64,000 nt of DNA from Avichristensenella sp031549905 (GCA_031549905.1 JAVBPC010000011.1:1-64000), one strand, 5' to 3'; counted from the stretch's first letter, positions 27,123 through 35,732 are shown. Numbers and translations: made by a program. Notes: generated from the letters alone by a model not told the origin.

Positions 27123-28154
27123 TCATTTGAGCAGCAGCACGTTTTCCGGCGCGATGTGCACCGTCAGCGTGTCCTTCGCGCCAAGCGCGCGCCACTTTGC
27201 CTTATCCATCTCCACACGAAGCAGCGAAGCGCCTTTTCTGGGACGCAGCATCGCAATCGTGGAAAAAACATCGTCAATAACCTTCACAACATCGCATTCG
27301 ATAGCGTTTGGGCCGTCCCCCGGCATCACATGATGCGCGCGGATGCCCACATAGCAAACATCCTCCGGGACTGCTGCGGCGCATGCAAGCGTTGTGCCCC
27401 AGTCCACCGCCTCTACCAAGTTTCCACTCACTTTGCGCGCAGAAGCGTAATTTTTCAGACCCGAAAGCAGCGCGGACGCCAGCGTACCCGGGCTTTCAAA
27501 CAGCGCCTTTACGGGCACAGCAGCCTCGCTCTTTCCCTCGTCGATCACGCAGACCGTGTTGCATAGGCGGTACACCTCATCCCGGCTGTGGGAAACAAAC
27601 AGTGTGGTCTTGTCATACCGCGCAAGGGTTTCGGACAGCTCCATTTCCACTTGCCAGCGCAGATAGCTGTCCAGCGCGGAGAACGGCTCATCCAGCATCA
27701 GGATCTCCGGCTCGCTGGCAAGAATCCGCGCCAGCGCAACGCGCTGCTGCTGCCCGCCGGAAAGCTGGCCGGGATACTTCTTTTCCGTCCCTTCCAGGTA
27801 AAATGCCTTGAGGTATTGCGCAAGTTTCTTTGGTTTATCGCCCCGTGACTGAACGCCGGTCACAATGTTTTGCGCCACTGTCATGTGAGGAAACAGCGCG
27901 TAGTTTTGAAACAGATACCCGACCCTGCGCTTTTGGGGCAGCAGATTGATGCGCGCTTTCGCGTCAAAAAGCACCCGGCCGTCCAGCACGATCCTGCCGG
28001 TATCCGGCGTCTCAATCCCGGCGATGCACTTGAGGGTCATGCTCTTGCCGCAGCCGGAAGCCCCGAGCAGCGCCAGAATCTCTTTTCCACCTTCAAACTG
28101 CACATCGAGCTGAAACGCGCCCAGCTTTTTTTGAATATCAACGATTAGCGGCAT
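27123..28154 (-). CDS. modC: Molybdate ABC transporter ATP-binding protein ModC
   Basis: A 343-residue ATPase energising molybdate uptake. Walker A is GASGCGKSM (a Met follows the Ser), signature LSGGQQQRVALARI, Walker B ILMLDEPFSALD, and the H-loop VSHSRDE. A C-terminal TOBE-like region (AIECDVVKVIDDVFSTIAML) is the molybdate-binding regulatory part common in ModC. AAAGGAGAAGCGCGCC precedes the ATG. It overlaps modB by 17 bases, as expected for a coupled pair. Confidence 0.9.
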   Translation of the reverse strand: MPLIVDIQKKLGAFQLDVQFEGGKEILALLGASGCGKSMTLKCIAGIETPDTGRIVLDGRVLFDAKARINLLPQKRRVGYLFQNYALFPHMTVAQNIVTGVQSRGDKPKKLAQYLKAFYLEGTEKKYPGQLSGGQQQRVALARILASEPEILMLDEPFSALDSYLRWQVEMELSETLARYDKTTLFVSHSRDEVYRLCNTVCVIDEGKSEAAVPVKALFESPGTLASALLSGLKNYASARKVSGNLVEAVDWGTTLACAAAVPEDVCYVGIRAHHVMPGDGPNAIECDVVKVIDDVFSTIAMLRPRKGASLLRVEMDKAKWRALGAKDTLTVHIAPENVLLLK

Positions 28155-28839
28155 GGCGCGCTTCTCCTTTCCGTCCCCGTCCCCACCGCAGAAAGGCAGG
28201 GCTGGAAAACAGGTTGGTCAACAGCAGCGTTGCAAAGGAGATGATCAGGATCACCACCACCCATTGATACGCCTTTTCGCGGTTGTTGCCGGCAACGGCG
28301 GAGTAGATCGCCAGCGCCATCGTCTGCGTCTTGCCCGGAATGTTGCCCGCCAGCATCGTTGTCGCGCCAAACTCGCCCAGCGCCCTGGCAAAGGAAAGCA
28401 CAGCGCCCGCAGCGATGCCGGGCCAGCAGTTCGGCAGCACAATCCGCCAGAAGATCGTCGCTTCGCGCATGCCGAGCGTGCGCCCGGCATAGATCAGGTT
28501 TGAATCGATCTGCTCAAACGCGCCGCGCGCCGTTCGGTACATCAGCGGAAAGGAAACCACCGCCGCCGCGATAACCGCTCCGTACCACGTGAATACGACC
28601 GATAGATTGACCTTCGCCAGGAATTGGCCCAGCAGCCCATTTTTCCCGAATAGCAGCAGCAGAAAGAAACCCACCACCGTAGGCGGCAGCACCATCGGCA
28701 GGGTCAAAATGCCGTCGATAACGCCCTTCAGGTGGCGCAGCTTCATGACTTTCCAGGCAGCAAAAATGCCGATAAAAAAGGTAAACGCAGTGGCGGCGAG
28801 CGCCACCTTCATCGAAATGATGAGCGGTGAATAGTCCAT
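28138..28839 (-). CDS. modB: Molybdate ABC transporter permease ModB
   Basis: A 233-residue inner-membrane permease, about five to six membrane segments. Family motifs are clear: LTLPMVLPPTVVGFFLL, FPLMYRTARGAFEQID, AGRTLGMREATIFWRIVLP and ARALGEFGATTMLAGNIPG. It lies between modA and modC in the same order as in many bacteria. Confidence 0.93.
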   Translation of the reverse strand: MDYSPLIISMKVALAATAFTFFIGIFAAWKVMKLRHLKGVIDGILTLPMVLPPTVVGFFLLLLFGKNGLLGQFLAKVNLSVVFTWYGAVIAAAVVSFPLMYRTARGAFEQIDSNLIYAGRTLGMREATIFWRIVLPNCWPGIAAGAVLSFARALGEFGATTMLAGNIPGKTQTMALAIYSAVAGNNREKAYQWVVVILIISFATLLLTNLFSSPAFLRWGRGRKGEARHAANR

Positions 28840-28909
28840 ATAGCGATAGCGCTCCTTAGGAAATCCGGCAAGAAGGGGCCACCCGTTCAGGCGGGCAGCC
28901 CCAAAATCA

Positions 28910-29686
28910 TTACTTCACCATCACAAACCCGGCGGCCTCAAACGCTGCCACGGATTCTTCCGATGTGAGGTAATCAAGGAACGCCTGCGCTTCTTCCTGC
29001 TGCTGGCTGGCCTTAACAACCGCTGCCGGATAGATGACCGGCGTGCACGATCCTTCGGGCGCTTCGCAGATCACCTTCACGCCTTCGGTGGAAGCGGCGT
29101 CCGTCGCGTAGACGATTCCGCAGTCCACATCGCCGGATTCCACCCACGCCAGCACAGCGCGAACGTTTTCACCCAGGTTTGCTTTCGCCTTTACCGCATC
29201 CCACAGGCCCAGGTTTTCATAGATTATCTGCGTATACTGGCCCACCGGCACCGATTCGCCGCCGATGGCAACCATCTTGACCAGATCTTCCGCAACATCC
29301 TCGAATTTTTCAAGCGCAATGTCGCTCGCTGCCGGAACGATCAGCACGACCTTGTTTTCCAGCAGGTCTACGCGCGATTCGGCCACGATCAGTTCTTTTT
29401 CTTCCAGCGCGTTCATCTGCTTTTGCGCCGCGGAAACAAACACATCGGACGGCGCGCCTTCTTCAATCTGGGTTTGTAGGGTTCCGGAAGAATCAAAGGT
29501 AAAATAGACGGTAACATGCGGGTTGGCCGTCATGTAGGCGTTGCCGATCTCGGTCATAACATCCGTCAGGCTCGCGGCGGCGGAAATGTACAGTTCAACG
29601 GGCTTCTTTTCCGTTTCGGCAACCGCGGAAGTCAGCATGCCGGCAAAAAGCACCAGGCAAAGCAATGCGATAAGTCCCTTTTTCAT
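28910..29686 (-). CDS. modA: Molybdate-binding protein ModA
   Basis: A 258-residue secreted molybdate/tungstate-binding protein. The signal peptide ends near AVA at residue 23; no lipobox is seen. Ligand-binding segments YISAAASLTDVMTEI, TFDSSGTLQTQIEEGAPSDVFVSAA and the closing EALDVDCGIVYATDA-type region match ModA. AAAAGGAGAAGAAAGAAAA precedes the ATG. It follows a GC-rich, hairpin-forming leader (29700-29860). Confidence 0.93.
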   Translation of the reverse strand: MKKGLIALLCLVLFAGMLTSAVAETEKKPVELYISAAASLTDVMTEIGNAYMTANPHVTVYFTFDSSGTLQTQIEEGAPSDVFVSAAQKQMNALEEKELIVAESRVDLLENKVVLIVPAASDIALEKFEDVAEDLVKMVAIGGESVPVGQYTQIIYENLGLWDAVKAKANLGENVRAVLAWVESGDVDCGIVYATDAASTEGVKVICEAPEGSCTPVIYPAAVVKASQQQEEAQAFLDYLTSEESVAAFEAAGFVMVK

Positions 29687-29699
29687 TTTTCTTTCTTCT

Positions 29700-29860
29700 C
29701 CTTTTCAATCATGGAAGGCGCCTTCGTTTCCAAATGGCACCCGCGCCCGCATACGCACGCGGGCTGGCCTTGGGGCCGTAGGGTGTTTCCCCGTAGGCAT
29801 CCAGGGCTCGGATCAGGGCTGGCCGTCAGGGTCGGCACCACCTCCTTGGCGTTTGTGCGT
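29700..29860 (-). ncRNA. Candidate structured leader RNA upstream of modA
   Basis: This non-coding gap folds into several hairpins on the minus strand. GCC-UA-GGG pairs with CCC-UA-GGC around GAAACA, with one bulged C per side. GCCCGC pairs with GCGGGC. GGUGCC pairs with GGCGCC just before the modA ribosome site. GGCCAGCCC occurs twice. Molybdenum-cofactor riboswitches are known before mod and moa operons, but I cannot confirm the family consensus here; a REP-like repeat is the alternative. Confidence 0.33.
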
Positions 29861-29870
29861 TGGTGTTGGC

Positions 29871-30893
29871 TTAGGTTCTGCCAAAATAGCAAATGGGGTA
29901 GGTGCAGGTTTCACACGCCATGCAAAACCCACCCTCTCCAAAGGCAGCAATATCCTGCGGCTGTATCGCAAGGCCCGCGAAAATGCGGGGCAAGAAAACA
30001 TCCAGGCTTGTGACCGGGCTATGAAGCGACGCGCCGGGCACGCCGACAAGCGCAGTTTTTTCAAGGTAGGCAACCGTCAGCATGTTGCCCGGCTGCATCG
30101 GCACGCCCTGGGTGATGAGCCGCGCGCCCGTCCGCCGGATCGCAGTCGGCGTCAAATCGTCCGGGTCCACGGACATACCACCGGTGAGCAAGATCAGTTC
30201 GGCCCCCTCGGCAAGGAAGCCGTCAATCGCGGCCGAGATCCTGGAAAGATCATCCGGGCACTTGACCACGCCAAGGATTTCCGCGCCGTAGGCCGGAAGC
30301 TTTTTGCGCATGACCGGCTCAAACCTATCCTGAATCCTGCCGTAATACACCTCGCTGCCGGTAATGATGACACCTGTTTTCAGCGGCAAAAATGGCCGGA
30401 CGGAAAGAACAGGGCCGCTTTCCTTGGCAATCCGCACGGCAGTCTCAACGTTTTCCCGCTTGGTAACCAGCGGCACGATGCGCGCACCCGCCAGCTTGTC
30501 CCCTGCCCGGACCGCCGGAGAGCGGGGGCGGGTGGCGACGGTGTAATCCTCCCCGCTGGTGATCGCACGCAGCGCCTGCCGGTTCACGAGGAACAACCCG
30601 TCCCGCGCGGCAGTAAACTGGAATTTGCCTTCTGACGGGCCAGTATAGCGAATGGAAGCGTCGCACAGCGACTCGGCCAGCGCGCGCGCCGCGTCGTCTT
30701 CGTGCACCTCATCCGCCGCCGGGTCCCAAACAAACACCTGGTATTTGCCCATGTTCAGAAGCTCAGGAATGTCCGTTTCGGCAATCACATGGCCGCGCTT
30801 AAACTTGACGCCCTTGAAGCCGCCTTCCAGGATGGCGGTCAAGTCATGGCACAGCGTCTGGCCGATGGCTTCCTCAACCGGAATCTTTCGCAT
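29871..30893 (-). CDS. MoeA-like molybdopterin-binding protein, Cys-rich tail
   Basis: A 340-residue protein with an unusual N-terminal half and a MoeA/MogA-like molybdopterin-binding domain (LILLTGGMSVDPDDLTPTAI, LVGVPGASLHSPVTSLDVFL). Such proteins occur beside molybdenum hydroxylase genes in Clostridia. The last 20 residues contain four cysteines in FCMACETCTYPICYFG, suggesting metal or Fe-S binding. It sits between the MOSC gene and modA. The exact step (molybdenum insertion or cofactor modification) is not known. Confidence 0.8.
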   Translation of the reverse strand: MRKIPVEEAIGQTLCHDLTAILEGGFKGVKFKRGHVIAETDIPELLNMGKYQVFVWDPAADEVHEDDAARALAESLCDASIRYTGPSEGKFQFTAARDGLFLVNRQALRAITSGEDYTVATRPRSPAVRAGDKLAGARIVPLVTKRENVETAVRIAKESGPVLSVRPFLPLKTGVIITGSEVYYGRIQDRFEPVMRKKLPAYGAEILGVVKCPDDLSRISAAIDGFLAEGAELILLTGGMSVDPDDLTPTAIRRTGARLITQGVPMQPGNMLTVAYLEKTALVGVPGASLHSPVTSLDVFLPRIFAGLAIQPQDIAAFGEGGFCMACETCTYPICYFGRT

Positions 30894-30897
30894 GGCC

Positions 30898-31338
30898 TTA
30901 CGCCTCCTCTATGGTGACCGCGTCCCCTGCTTTGATCGTGCCTTCTTCCAGCACGATGACAAAGATGCCCTCGCGCGGCATCACGCAGTCGCCGGTGATG
31001 GAGCGGATTTCACAGCCCAGGTGGCATTCCTTGCCGATCTGCGTAACTTCCAGCAGCGTTTCGCCCACGCGCAGCCGTGTGCCGATGGGCAGCGTATACA
31101 GTTCCAGCCCCCGCGTGGTGATGTTTTCGGCAAACACGCCCGGATTCAATGGAACTTCGGGCAGGCGCACGCGCATCTTGTCGATGCTTTCATCCGCCAA
31201 TAGACTGATCTGGCGGTGCCAGTTGTCGGCGTGGGCGTCCCCGATGATCCCATGCTCCTTCTTGACCTGAACCTGTGCGACGGGCGTTTTCACCGTGCCC
31301 TTTTTCTCGCTGATGTTGACGGAAATGACCTCTGCCAT
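30898..31338 (-). CDS. MOSC-domain protein
   Basis: A 146-residue stand-alone MOSC domain, related to the C-terminus of molybdenum cofactor sulfurase, thought to deliver sulfur to metals. GIIGDAHADNWHRQISLLA and GVFAENITTRGLELYTLPIG are family signatures, and the conserved cysteine lies in IGKECHLGCEI. AAGGAGGAATAGTTAC precedes ATG 31338. Four bases separate it from the moaC stop codon. Confidence 0.88.
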   Translation of the reverse strand: MAEVISVNISEKKGTVKTPVAQVQVKKEHGIIGDAHADNWHRQISLLADESIDKMRVRLPEVPLNPGVFAENITTRGLELYTLPIGTRLRVGETLLEVTQIGKECHLGCEIRSITGDCVMPREGIFVIVLEEGTIKAGDAVTIEEA

Positions 31339-31342
31339 GTAA

Positions 31343-31822
31343 CTATTCCTCCTTGCGGTATTCTCCGCTTTTTCCTCCGGATTTGGAAACCAGGTAAACC
31401 GATTCGATGACAATATCCTTTTGCGCCGCCTTGCACAGGTCGTACACCGTCAGCGCCGCAACGGACACTGCGGTCAATGCCTCCATTTCGACGCCGGTTT
31501 CGCCGGTGCAGGTCACGGTCGCCTCAATTTCGATCATGTTTTCTATACCGTCCAGGTGAAAATCGATGCTGACCCCTGTGATGGCGATCGGGTGGCACAT
31601 GGGGATCAGTTCCGATGTTCGCTTGGCGGCCATGATGCCCGCCACCTGCGCCACCGCCAGCACGTCGCCCTTTTTCAGCTTTCCATCTACGGCCAGCGCA
31701 TAGGTTTCGGGGTTCAGGCGCACGCGGCCCCTTGCCACGGCTTTTCGATGCGTCTTTGCCTTTTCGGTCACGTCCACCATCTTGGCGCGGCCGTGCTCAT
31801 CAAAGTGGGTAAGTTTACTCAT
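31343..31822 (-). CDS. moaC: Cyclic pyranopterin monophosphate synthase MoaC
   Basis: A 159-residue enzyme converting the MoaA product to cyclic pyranopterin monophosphate. The catalytic-site segments KRTSELIPMCHPIAIT, GETGVEMEALTAVSVAALTVYDLCKA and the active-site lysines near VSKSGGKSGEY are intact. It starts one base after the moaA stop codon, consistent with coupling. Confidence 0.95.
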   Translation of the reverse strand: MSKLTHFDEHGRAKMVDVTEKAKTHRKAVARGRVRLNPETYALAVDGKLKKGDVLAVAQVAGIMAAKRTSELIPMCHPIAITGVSIDFHLDGIENMIEIEATVTCTGETGVEMEALTAVSVAALTVYDLCKAAQKDIVIESVYLVSKSGGKSGEYRKEE

Positions 31823-31823
31823 G

Positions 31824-32771
31824 TCAGCCTCCGATCTGGTTCATATCCCGGTGCGTATCGCTGGGGGAGGATGAGGTCAAATGATGCCGCACAGGCTTAT
31901 TTTCCACCTCTGCTGCGATGGTATCCCGAAGCGCGTCTCCGGTAAGCCCTTTGAGAGATACTTCCCGGTCCGAATGCAGGCAGGCTTTCAGCCGCCCGTC
32001 CGCGGTCACGCGGATGCGGTTGCAGGCGGGGCAAAAGTGGTCGCTCAGCGGACGGATCAGCCCCACCGTCCCCGCCGCGCCGGGCAGGCGGTATACCTGC
32101 GCCACGCCTTCCTGCCGGAAGGGAACAAGATCCGGAACCGCCCGCAGCACGGCATCCGCATCCACAAAGGCGCTTTGATCCCATGCCGCGCACGCGCCCA
32201 GCGGCATCAGCTCAATGAACCGCACCTGAATGGCCTTATCCTGGGTGAGCGCCACAAAATCGGGAATCTCATCAATGTTCATCCCGCCGAGCAGCACGGT
32301 GTTGATCTTCGTGCCCGTGAACCCCGCTTCTTCTGCCGCCCGGATGCCGCGCAGGGTGTCTTCCAGCGAGCCTATGCGGGTGATCTTCTGGAACCGGTCC
32401 GGCTTCAACGTATCCAGGCTCAGGTTCAGTCTCGTCGCACCCGCAGCCTTTAGCGGCGCGGCAAGATCGGCAAGCCCAACGCCGTTCGTCGTCAGGCATA
32501 GCTCTTTAATGCCCGGAACGCTGGCGATGCGGCGGATAATTTCCACAATGCCCCGGCGCACCAGCGGTTCCCCGCCGGTAATGCGCACCTTTGTTACCCC
32601 CAGCGATACGGCGGCGCGGATGATCTCTTCCATTTCCTCAGCGGAAAGCATCTCATCATGTTTGCGCTTCGCAACCCCTGTTTCCGGCATGCAGTACACG
32701 CAGCGGAAGTTGCAAAGGTCGGTCACGGACAGGCGCAGGTAGTTGATCTCCCGGTTGAAAGCATCCAACAT
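31824..32771 (-). CDS. moaA: GTP 3',8-cyclase MoaA
   Basis: A 315-residue radical SAM enzyme catalysing the first step of molybdopterin synthesis from GTP. The SAM cluster motif is CNFRCVYC near residue 18-25, followed by RITGGEPLVRRG; the second cluster lies at CPACNRIRVTADGRLKAC. The C-terminal double-glycine tail (RDMNQIGG) needed for activity is present. Second gene of the operon, 10 bases after moeA. Confidence 0.96.
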   Translation of the reverse strand: MLDAFNREINYLRLSVTDLCNFRCVYCMPETGVAKRKHDEMLSAEEMEEIIRAAVSLGVTKVRITGGEPLVRRGIVEIIRRIASVPGIKELCLTTNGVGLADLAAPLKAAGATRLNLSLDTLKPDRFQKITRIGSLEDTLRGIRAAEEAGFTGTKINTVLLGGMNIDEIPDFVALTQDKAIQVRFIELMPLGACAAWDQSAFVDADAVLRAVPDLVPFRQEGVAQVYRLPGAAGTVGLIRPLSDHFCPACNRIRVTADGRLKACLHSDREVSLKGLTGDALRDTIAAEVENKPVRHHLTSSSPSDTHRDMNQIGG

Positions 32772-32781
32772 TTCGCTTCAC

Positions 32782-34014
32782 CTACCCGATCCGGTACGCG
32801 GAAATGACCGCGCCCTCCGGCAGCGGCGGCGAACCGGCGGGGATTTCTCCCAGCAGGTCGCACCCAACCAGCGAGGATACCACCGCATTCCCTTGGCGCT
32901 CTTTCCTGTCGAAGCACACGGCGCCGGCTTCCACCATCAAACGCCCGGGGATTAGCCGCCGCTGTCCACTTTTTTTCGGAAAAGGCTGGCCAAGCCTTGT
33001 TTGAATTTTCTCCGGCCATACCGATTCGCGCCCTCCGCACCGGCGGATGAACGGAAGCGCAACCATGTGCAGCCCGATGACCGCCGCAGCCGGGTTGCCG
33101 GACAGGCCGATGATCATCTTCCCATCTTTAACTGCCGCCAGCATCGCGGAGCCGGGTTTCATTTTTACTTTCCAGAAAAGGGTTGTTGCTCCGATGTTCT
33201 CGGCAGCGGCGCGCACCACATCATAATCGCCCACGGACACGCCGCCGGTCGTCAGCACAATATCCGCTGTTTCAAGCGCATCAAGGATCGCCTGGCCCAC
33301 GGCTTCCACCGTATCCCGCGCCTGGCGGTATGCCTGCACGCGCACGCCATCGCTCTGCAAATAAGCGCGAAGGGTATAGTAGCTGCTGTTTCTGATCTTA
33401 GCGGGCGCAAGCGGTTCCTTCGCGTCAAGCAGTTCATCCCCGGTGCTGACAATGGCAACCGTCGGCGCGCGGAACACCGGAACTTCCGCCACGCCCAGGC
33501 CTGCCAAAAGGCCAACATGCGGGGGCGTCAACACCTCGCCCCTGCGGCCAATTCTATCGCCAAGGGCGACGTCTTCGCCCGCAGGCACGATGTCTGTGTC
33601 AGGCCGCACGGGCGCAAACAAGGAAACGGTGCTTTCATCAAACATCGTGTCTTCGTATTTGATCGTGGCGTTTGCTCCATCCGGGATGGGGCCGCCGGTC
33701 AGGATTTTTGCCGCCTGCCCTGGGCCAACCGCACGGGTCGGCGCGCTGCCGGCCCGAATTTCTTCCGTGATGCGAAGCACCGCCGGGCGCTCTCTTGAGG
33801 CGCTCTGCGTGTCCTCTCCACGGAATGCGTAGCCGTCATATGGGGAACGGGCAAACGGCGGCATCATCTCCCGTGCCACAATATCTTCTGAAAGCACACG
33901 CCTGGCCGCTTGCTCAACAGATACCGTTTCATGTTCGGGCTTCGTTGCATGTTCCAGCAAGATATCCACAGCTTCTTCTATGGTCAAGTTCTCTCTATAG
34001 CGCGATTCCTGCAT
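32782..34014 (-). CDS. moeA: Molybdopterin molybdenumtransferase MoeA
   Basis: A 410-residue MoeA, inserting molybdenum into adenylated molybdopterin. Domain order is typical: N-terminal LSEDIVAREMMPPFARSPYDGYAFR, ILTGGPIPDGANATIKYEDT, the molybdopterin loop LTTGGVSVGDYDVV and MIIGLSGNPAAAVIG, then a C-terminal beta-barrel. First gene of the long molybdenum operon, directly behind a promoter, structured leader and terminator that probably regulate all nine genes. Confidence 0.95.
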   Translation of the reverse strand: MQESRYRENLTIEEAVDILLEHATKPEHETVSVEQAARRVLSEDIVAREMMPPFARSPYDGYAFRGEDTQSASRERPAVLRITEEIRAGSAPTRAVGPGQAAKILTGGPIPDGANATIKYEDTMFDESTVSLFAPVRPDTDIVPAGEDVALGDRIGRRGEVLTPPHVGLLAGLGVAEVPVFRAPTVAIVSTGDELLDAKEPLAPAKIRNSSYYTLRAYLQSDGVRVQAYRQARDTVEAVGQAILDALETADIVLTTGGVSVGDYDVVRAAAENIGATTLFWKVKMKPGSAMLAAVKDGKMIIGLSGNPAAAVIGLHMVALPFIRRCGGRESVWPEKIQTRLGQPFPKKSGQRRLIPGRLMVEAGAVCFDRKERQGNAVVSSLVGCDLLGEIPAGSPPLPEGAVISAYRIG

Positions 34015-34046
34015 TTCGAGTCGTCCGTCCTTTCATTCGGCTAAAT

Positions 34047-34080
34047 AAAAAAACGGCCTGTTTTCCGCCAAAACAAGCCG
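34047..34080 (-). terminator. Leader terminator before moeA
   Basis: On the minus strand CGGCTTGTTTT pairs with AAAACAGGCCG (11 bp, one G-U) around a 5-base loop and is followed by seven T. It lies 33 bases upstream of the moeA start and downstream of the leader, so it would stop transcription before the operon unless an anti-terminator fold forms. Confidence 0.75.
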
Positions 34081-34084
34081 CTTT

Positions 34085-34234
34085 GTCTTTTGAACAAGCG
34101 ATGCTTACCCTTCCTTTTCATGCGGAAGGCGGGGCCGTTTCCAGCCTCCACCCTTTGAGGGAAATCCCTCAGGCGACCATGCCTTGGGCTAATGCCTGTA
34201 GGTCATGCCGCTCGGAATGTATGCTATGCAATTG
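34085..34234 (-). ncRNA. Structured leader, candidate molybdenum cofactor riboswitch
   Basis: From the predicted transcript start (~34234) to the terminator the RNA holds dense pairing: GCCT-GAGGG-loop-CCCTC-AGGC nested hairpins, GGC-TGGAAACG-GCC, and CCTTCC/GGAAGG. The layout promoter, folded leader, terminator, moeA is that of a riboswitch. Given the operon the molybdenum (or tungsten) cofactor class is the best guess, but I could not verify its consensus. Confidence 0.5.
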
Positions 34235-34269
34235 TTATACATTCTACAGTTTTCGCCGGATGATGTCAA
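34215..34269 (-). promoter_or_regulatory. Molybdenum operon promoter with operator
   Basis: Minus strand TTGACA (34269-34264), 17 bases, TAGAAT (34246-34241). The inverted repeat GAATGTAT-N14-ATACATTC (34215-34244) overlaps the -10 element and the start site. It could be a ModE-like or TetR-type operator. No regulator gene for it is found in the window. Confidence 0.7.
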
Positions 34270-34382
34270 GATTTCATGCAACTTTCGCTTGTCTTTCACG
34301 CCGCTTTCCTATCCGCGCACTATACTGGCATCATCACCGGAGGGTACATAAAAAAAAATAACCCGGTGCAAGAAAGGAAAAT

Positions 34383-35051
34383 GTGATTAAGAGCAGATAC
34401 GGAAAACCCATTATGATTGTGGCATTGGCGCTGTCAATGCTGTTTACAACAGTAGCCCTGGCGGATGTGACCACATCGGCAACAGTGAAGGGAGAAACAT
34501 TAAGTCTTGGCTGTGGTTTTGGCGTGGATGAGAGCGCGATGACCGCCGAGCAGCAAACCACGCGGGTGGATGCGGTGAGCCAGTATTACGCGGCAGAAGA
34601 TGATGTGCTTGCGGGGTTAGCAGAGGCGGGCACCGCAGCGCAGGCGGATGTGGATGCGTACAAACTGGGACGCGATGCACGATGGCTGCTAACGCAGATG
34701 GACAAGGCGGGATGGACTGACGAGCAGACCAAGGCATATGCGGAGGCGGCGGCATTAAGCGGCGATGCGCGGGATACGGCAGCTGACGCGCTGGTTACAT
34801 CCGGGCAACTCACCAGCGAGCAAGGTGCCGCGTTGAAGGTATCCGGCACGAACACGAGCCGGTCAATCAACCTAAGCGACACTTCTGCGGTGGAAACCGC
34901 AACGAATGACCTGGAAGCGCTGCGCCAAACCTTGAAGCAAACGCTTACGGATGCAGGCATCACGGTTGTTGAAACCGGATCGGGCGGGAACGCAAACCGG
35001 ACGGATGGCGATGACAGCCGCCGCCAGAATACAGGCGGGAAGTCACTTTAA
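34383..35051 (+). CDS. Secreted protein of unknown function
   Basis: About 222 residues. A signal peptide ends near ALA at residue 27 (MLFTTVALA before DVTTSA). The rest is Asp/Ala/Thr-rich and mostly helical, with short acidic helices (LLTQMDKAGWTDEQTKAYAE, ALVTSGQLTSEQGAAL) that resemble paired helix-turn-helix repeats of putative cell-surface or EF-hand-like proteins, without clear metal ligands. The start is GTG 34383 with AAAGGAAAAT upstream. It is monocistronic, followed by a terminator. I do not recognise the family. Confidence 0.7.
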   Translation: MIKSRYGKPIMIVALALSMLFTTVALADVTTSATVKGETLSLGCGFGVDESAMTAEQQTTRVDAVSQYYAAEDDVLAGLAEAGTAAQADVDAYKLGRDARWLLTQMDKAGWTDEQTKAYAEAAALSGDARDTAADALVTSGQLTSEQGAALKVSGTNTSRSINLSDTSAVETATNDLEALRQTLKQTLTDAGITVVETGSGGNANRTDGDDSRRQNTGGKSL

Positions 35052-35113
35052 CAAACCGTATCGATTAACAGGCATGTAAAAACCCACCAGGACGTAGGAT
35101 AACGAAGGATTAC

Positions 35114-35154
35114 ACAAGCTGGCGCCGTTTTTCCAATGGCGCCAGTCTTGTTTT
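35114..35154 (+). terminator. Intrinsic terminator
   Basis: CTGGCGCC (35119-35126) pairs perfectly with GGCGCCAG (35138-35145), extendable by ACAAG/CTTGT, followed by a T-rich run. Ends the secreted-protein transcript. Confidence 0.75.
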
Positions 35155-35213
35155 ATCTGATTACGCCCATAGCAGCGCAGTTGCATCATCACGGCGACGG
35201 CCCCTCATTACCA

Positions 35214-35732
35214 CTAAACATATCGCCTGACCTTTTTCATATACTGAACATACTCATCCTGAAACTGCGCGACACACCACCTTTCTTCCGCAAGGATGAC
35301 CCAGTGTGCCGACACCTGGAAAATCACCAGCGTGATCAATAGAATCGGGGATCTTGTTAGCAGGACACAACCCAAGAAGAAAACAAAGTAGGCCACGTAC
35401 ATGGGGTTTCGCGAAATTCTGTACAACCCCGTCATGTTGATGCCGCTTTTTTTCGGCTTTGCGAAGTTCACAATCGCCACTGCGCACAGAACAATCCCCA
35501 AAGGGTAAATCAATAACCCGGCGTGTCCCCAGGGTGGGGTAAGGTCTATCTTAAGAAAGCACATATAAATCAGAAGCACAACAGTGGATAACTGATATAC
35601 CCAGTATGCGATTCTCTCTTTTTCTCGCATCGGGGCAAATAAAGCCGCGCGCCTGAATGCCTCTTCACTTAACAGGCGGAGCAATCCAAACCGCACCAAG
35701 AAAAAAGGCACCATCAGCAGAAAGCCATACAT
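35214..35732 (-). CDS. Isoprenylcysteine methyltransferase-like membrane protein
   Basis: About 172 residues, four to five membrane segments. The C-terminal part has the ICMT/PEMT pattern: GLYRISRNPMYVAYFVFFLG with the RNPMY motif, then AEERWCVAQFQDEYVQYMKKVRRYV with the conserved E-x-x-F-x-EY-x-x-Y-x-x-x-V-x-R-Y. Such bacterial proteins methylate unknown small molecules or lipids using SAM. ATG 35732 has AGGTG upstream; TTG 35753 in frame is possible. It follows a broken MATE gene. Confidence 0.8.
   Translation of the reverse strand: MYGFLLMVPFFLVRFGLLRLLSEEAFRRAALFAPMREKERIAYWVYQLSTVVLLIYMCFLKIDLTPPWGHAGLLIYPLGIVLCAVAIVNFAKPKKSGINMTGLYRISRNPMYVAYFVFFLGCVLLTRSPILLITLVIFQVSAHWVILAEERWCVAQFQDEYVQYMKKVRRYV

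Noticed and set aside
29683..29892. Small open frame in the modA leader
   Set aside because: It overlaps the end of the MoeA-like gene, lacks a ribosome site and the region is better explained as structured RNA or repeat.
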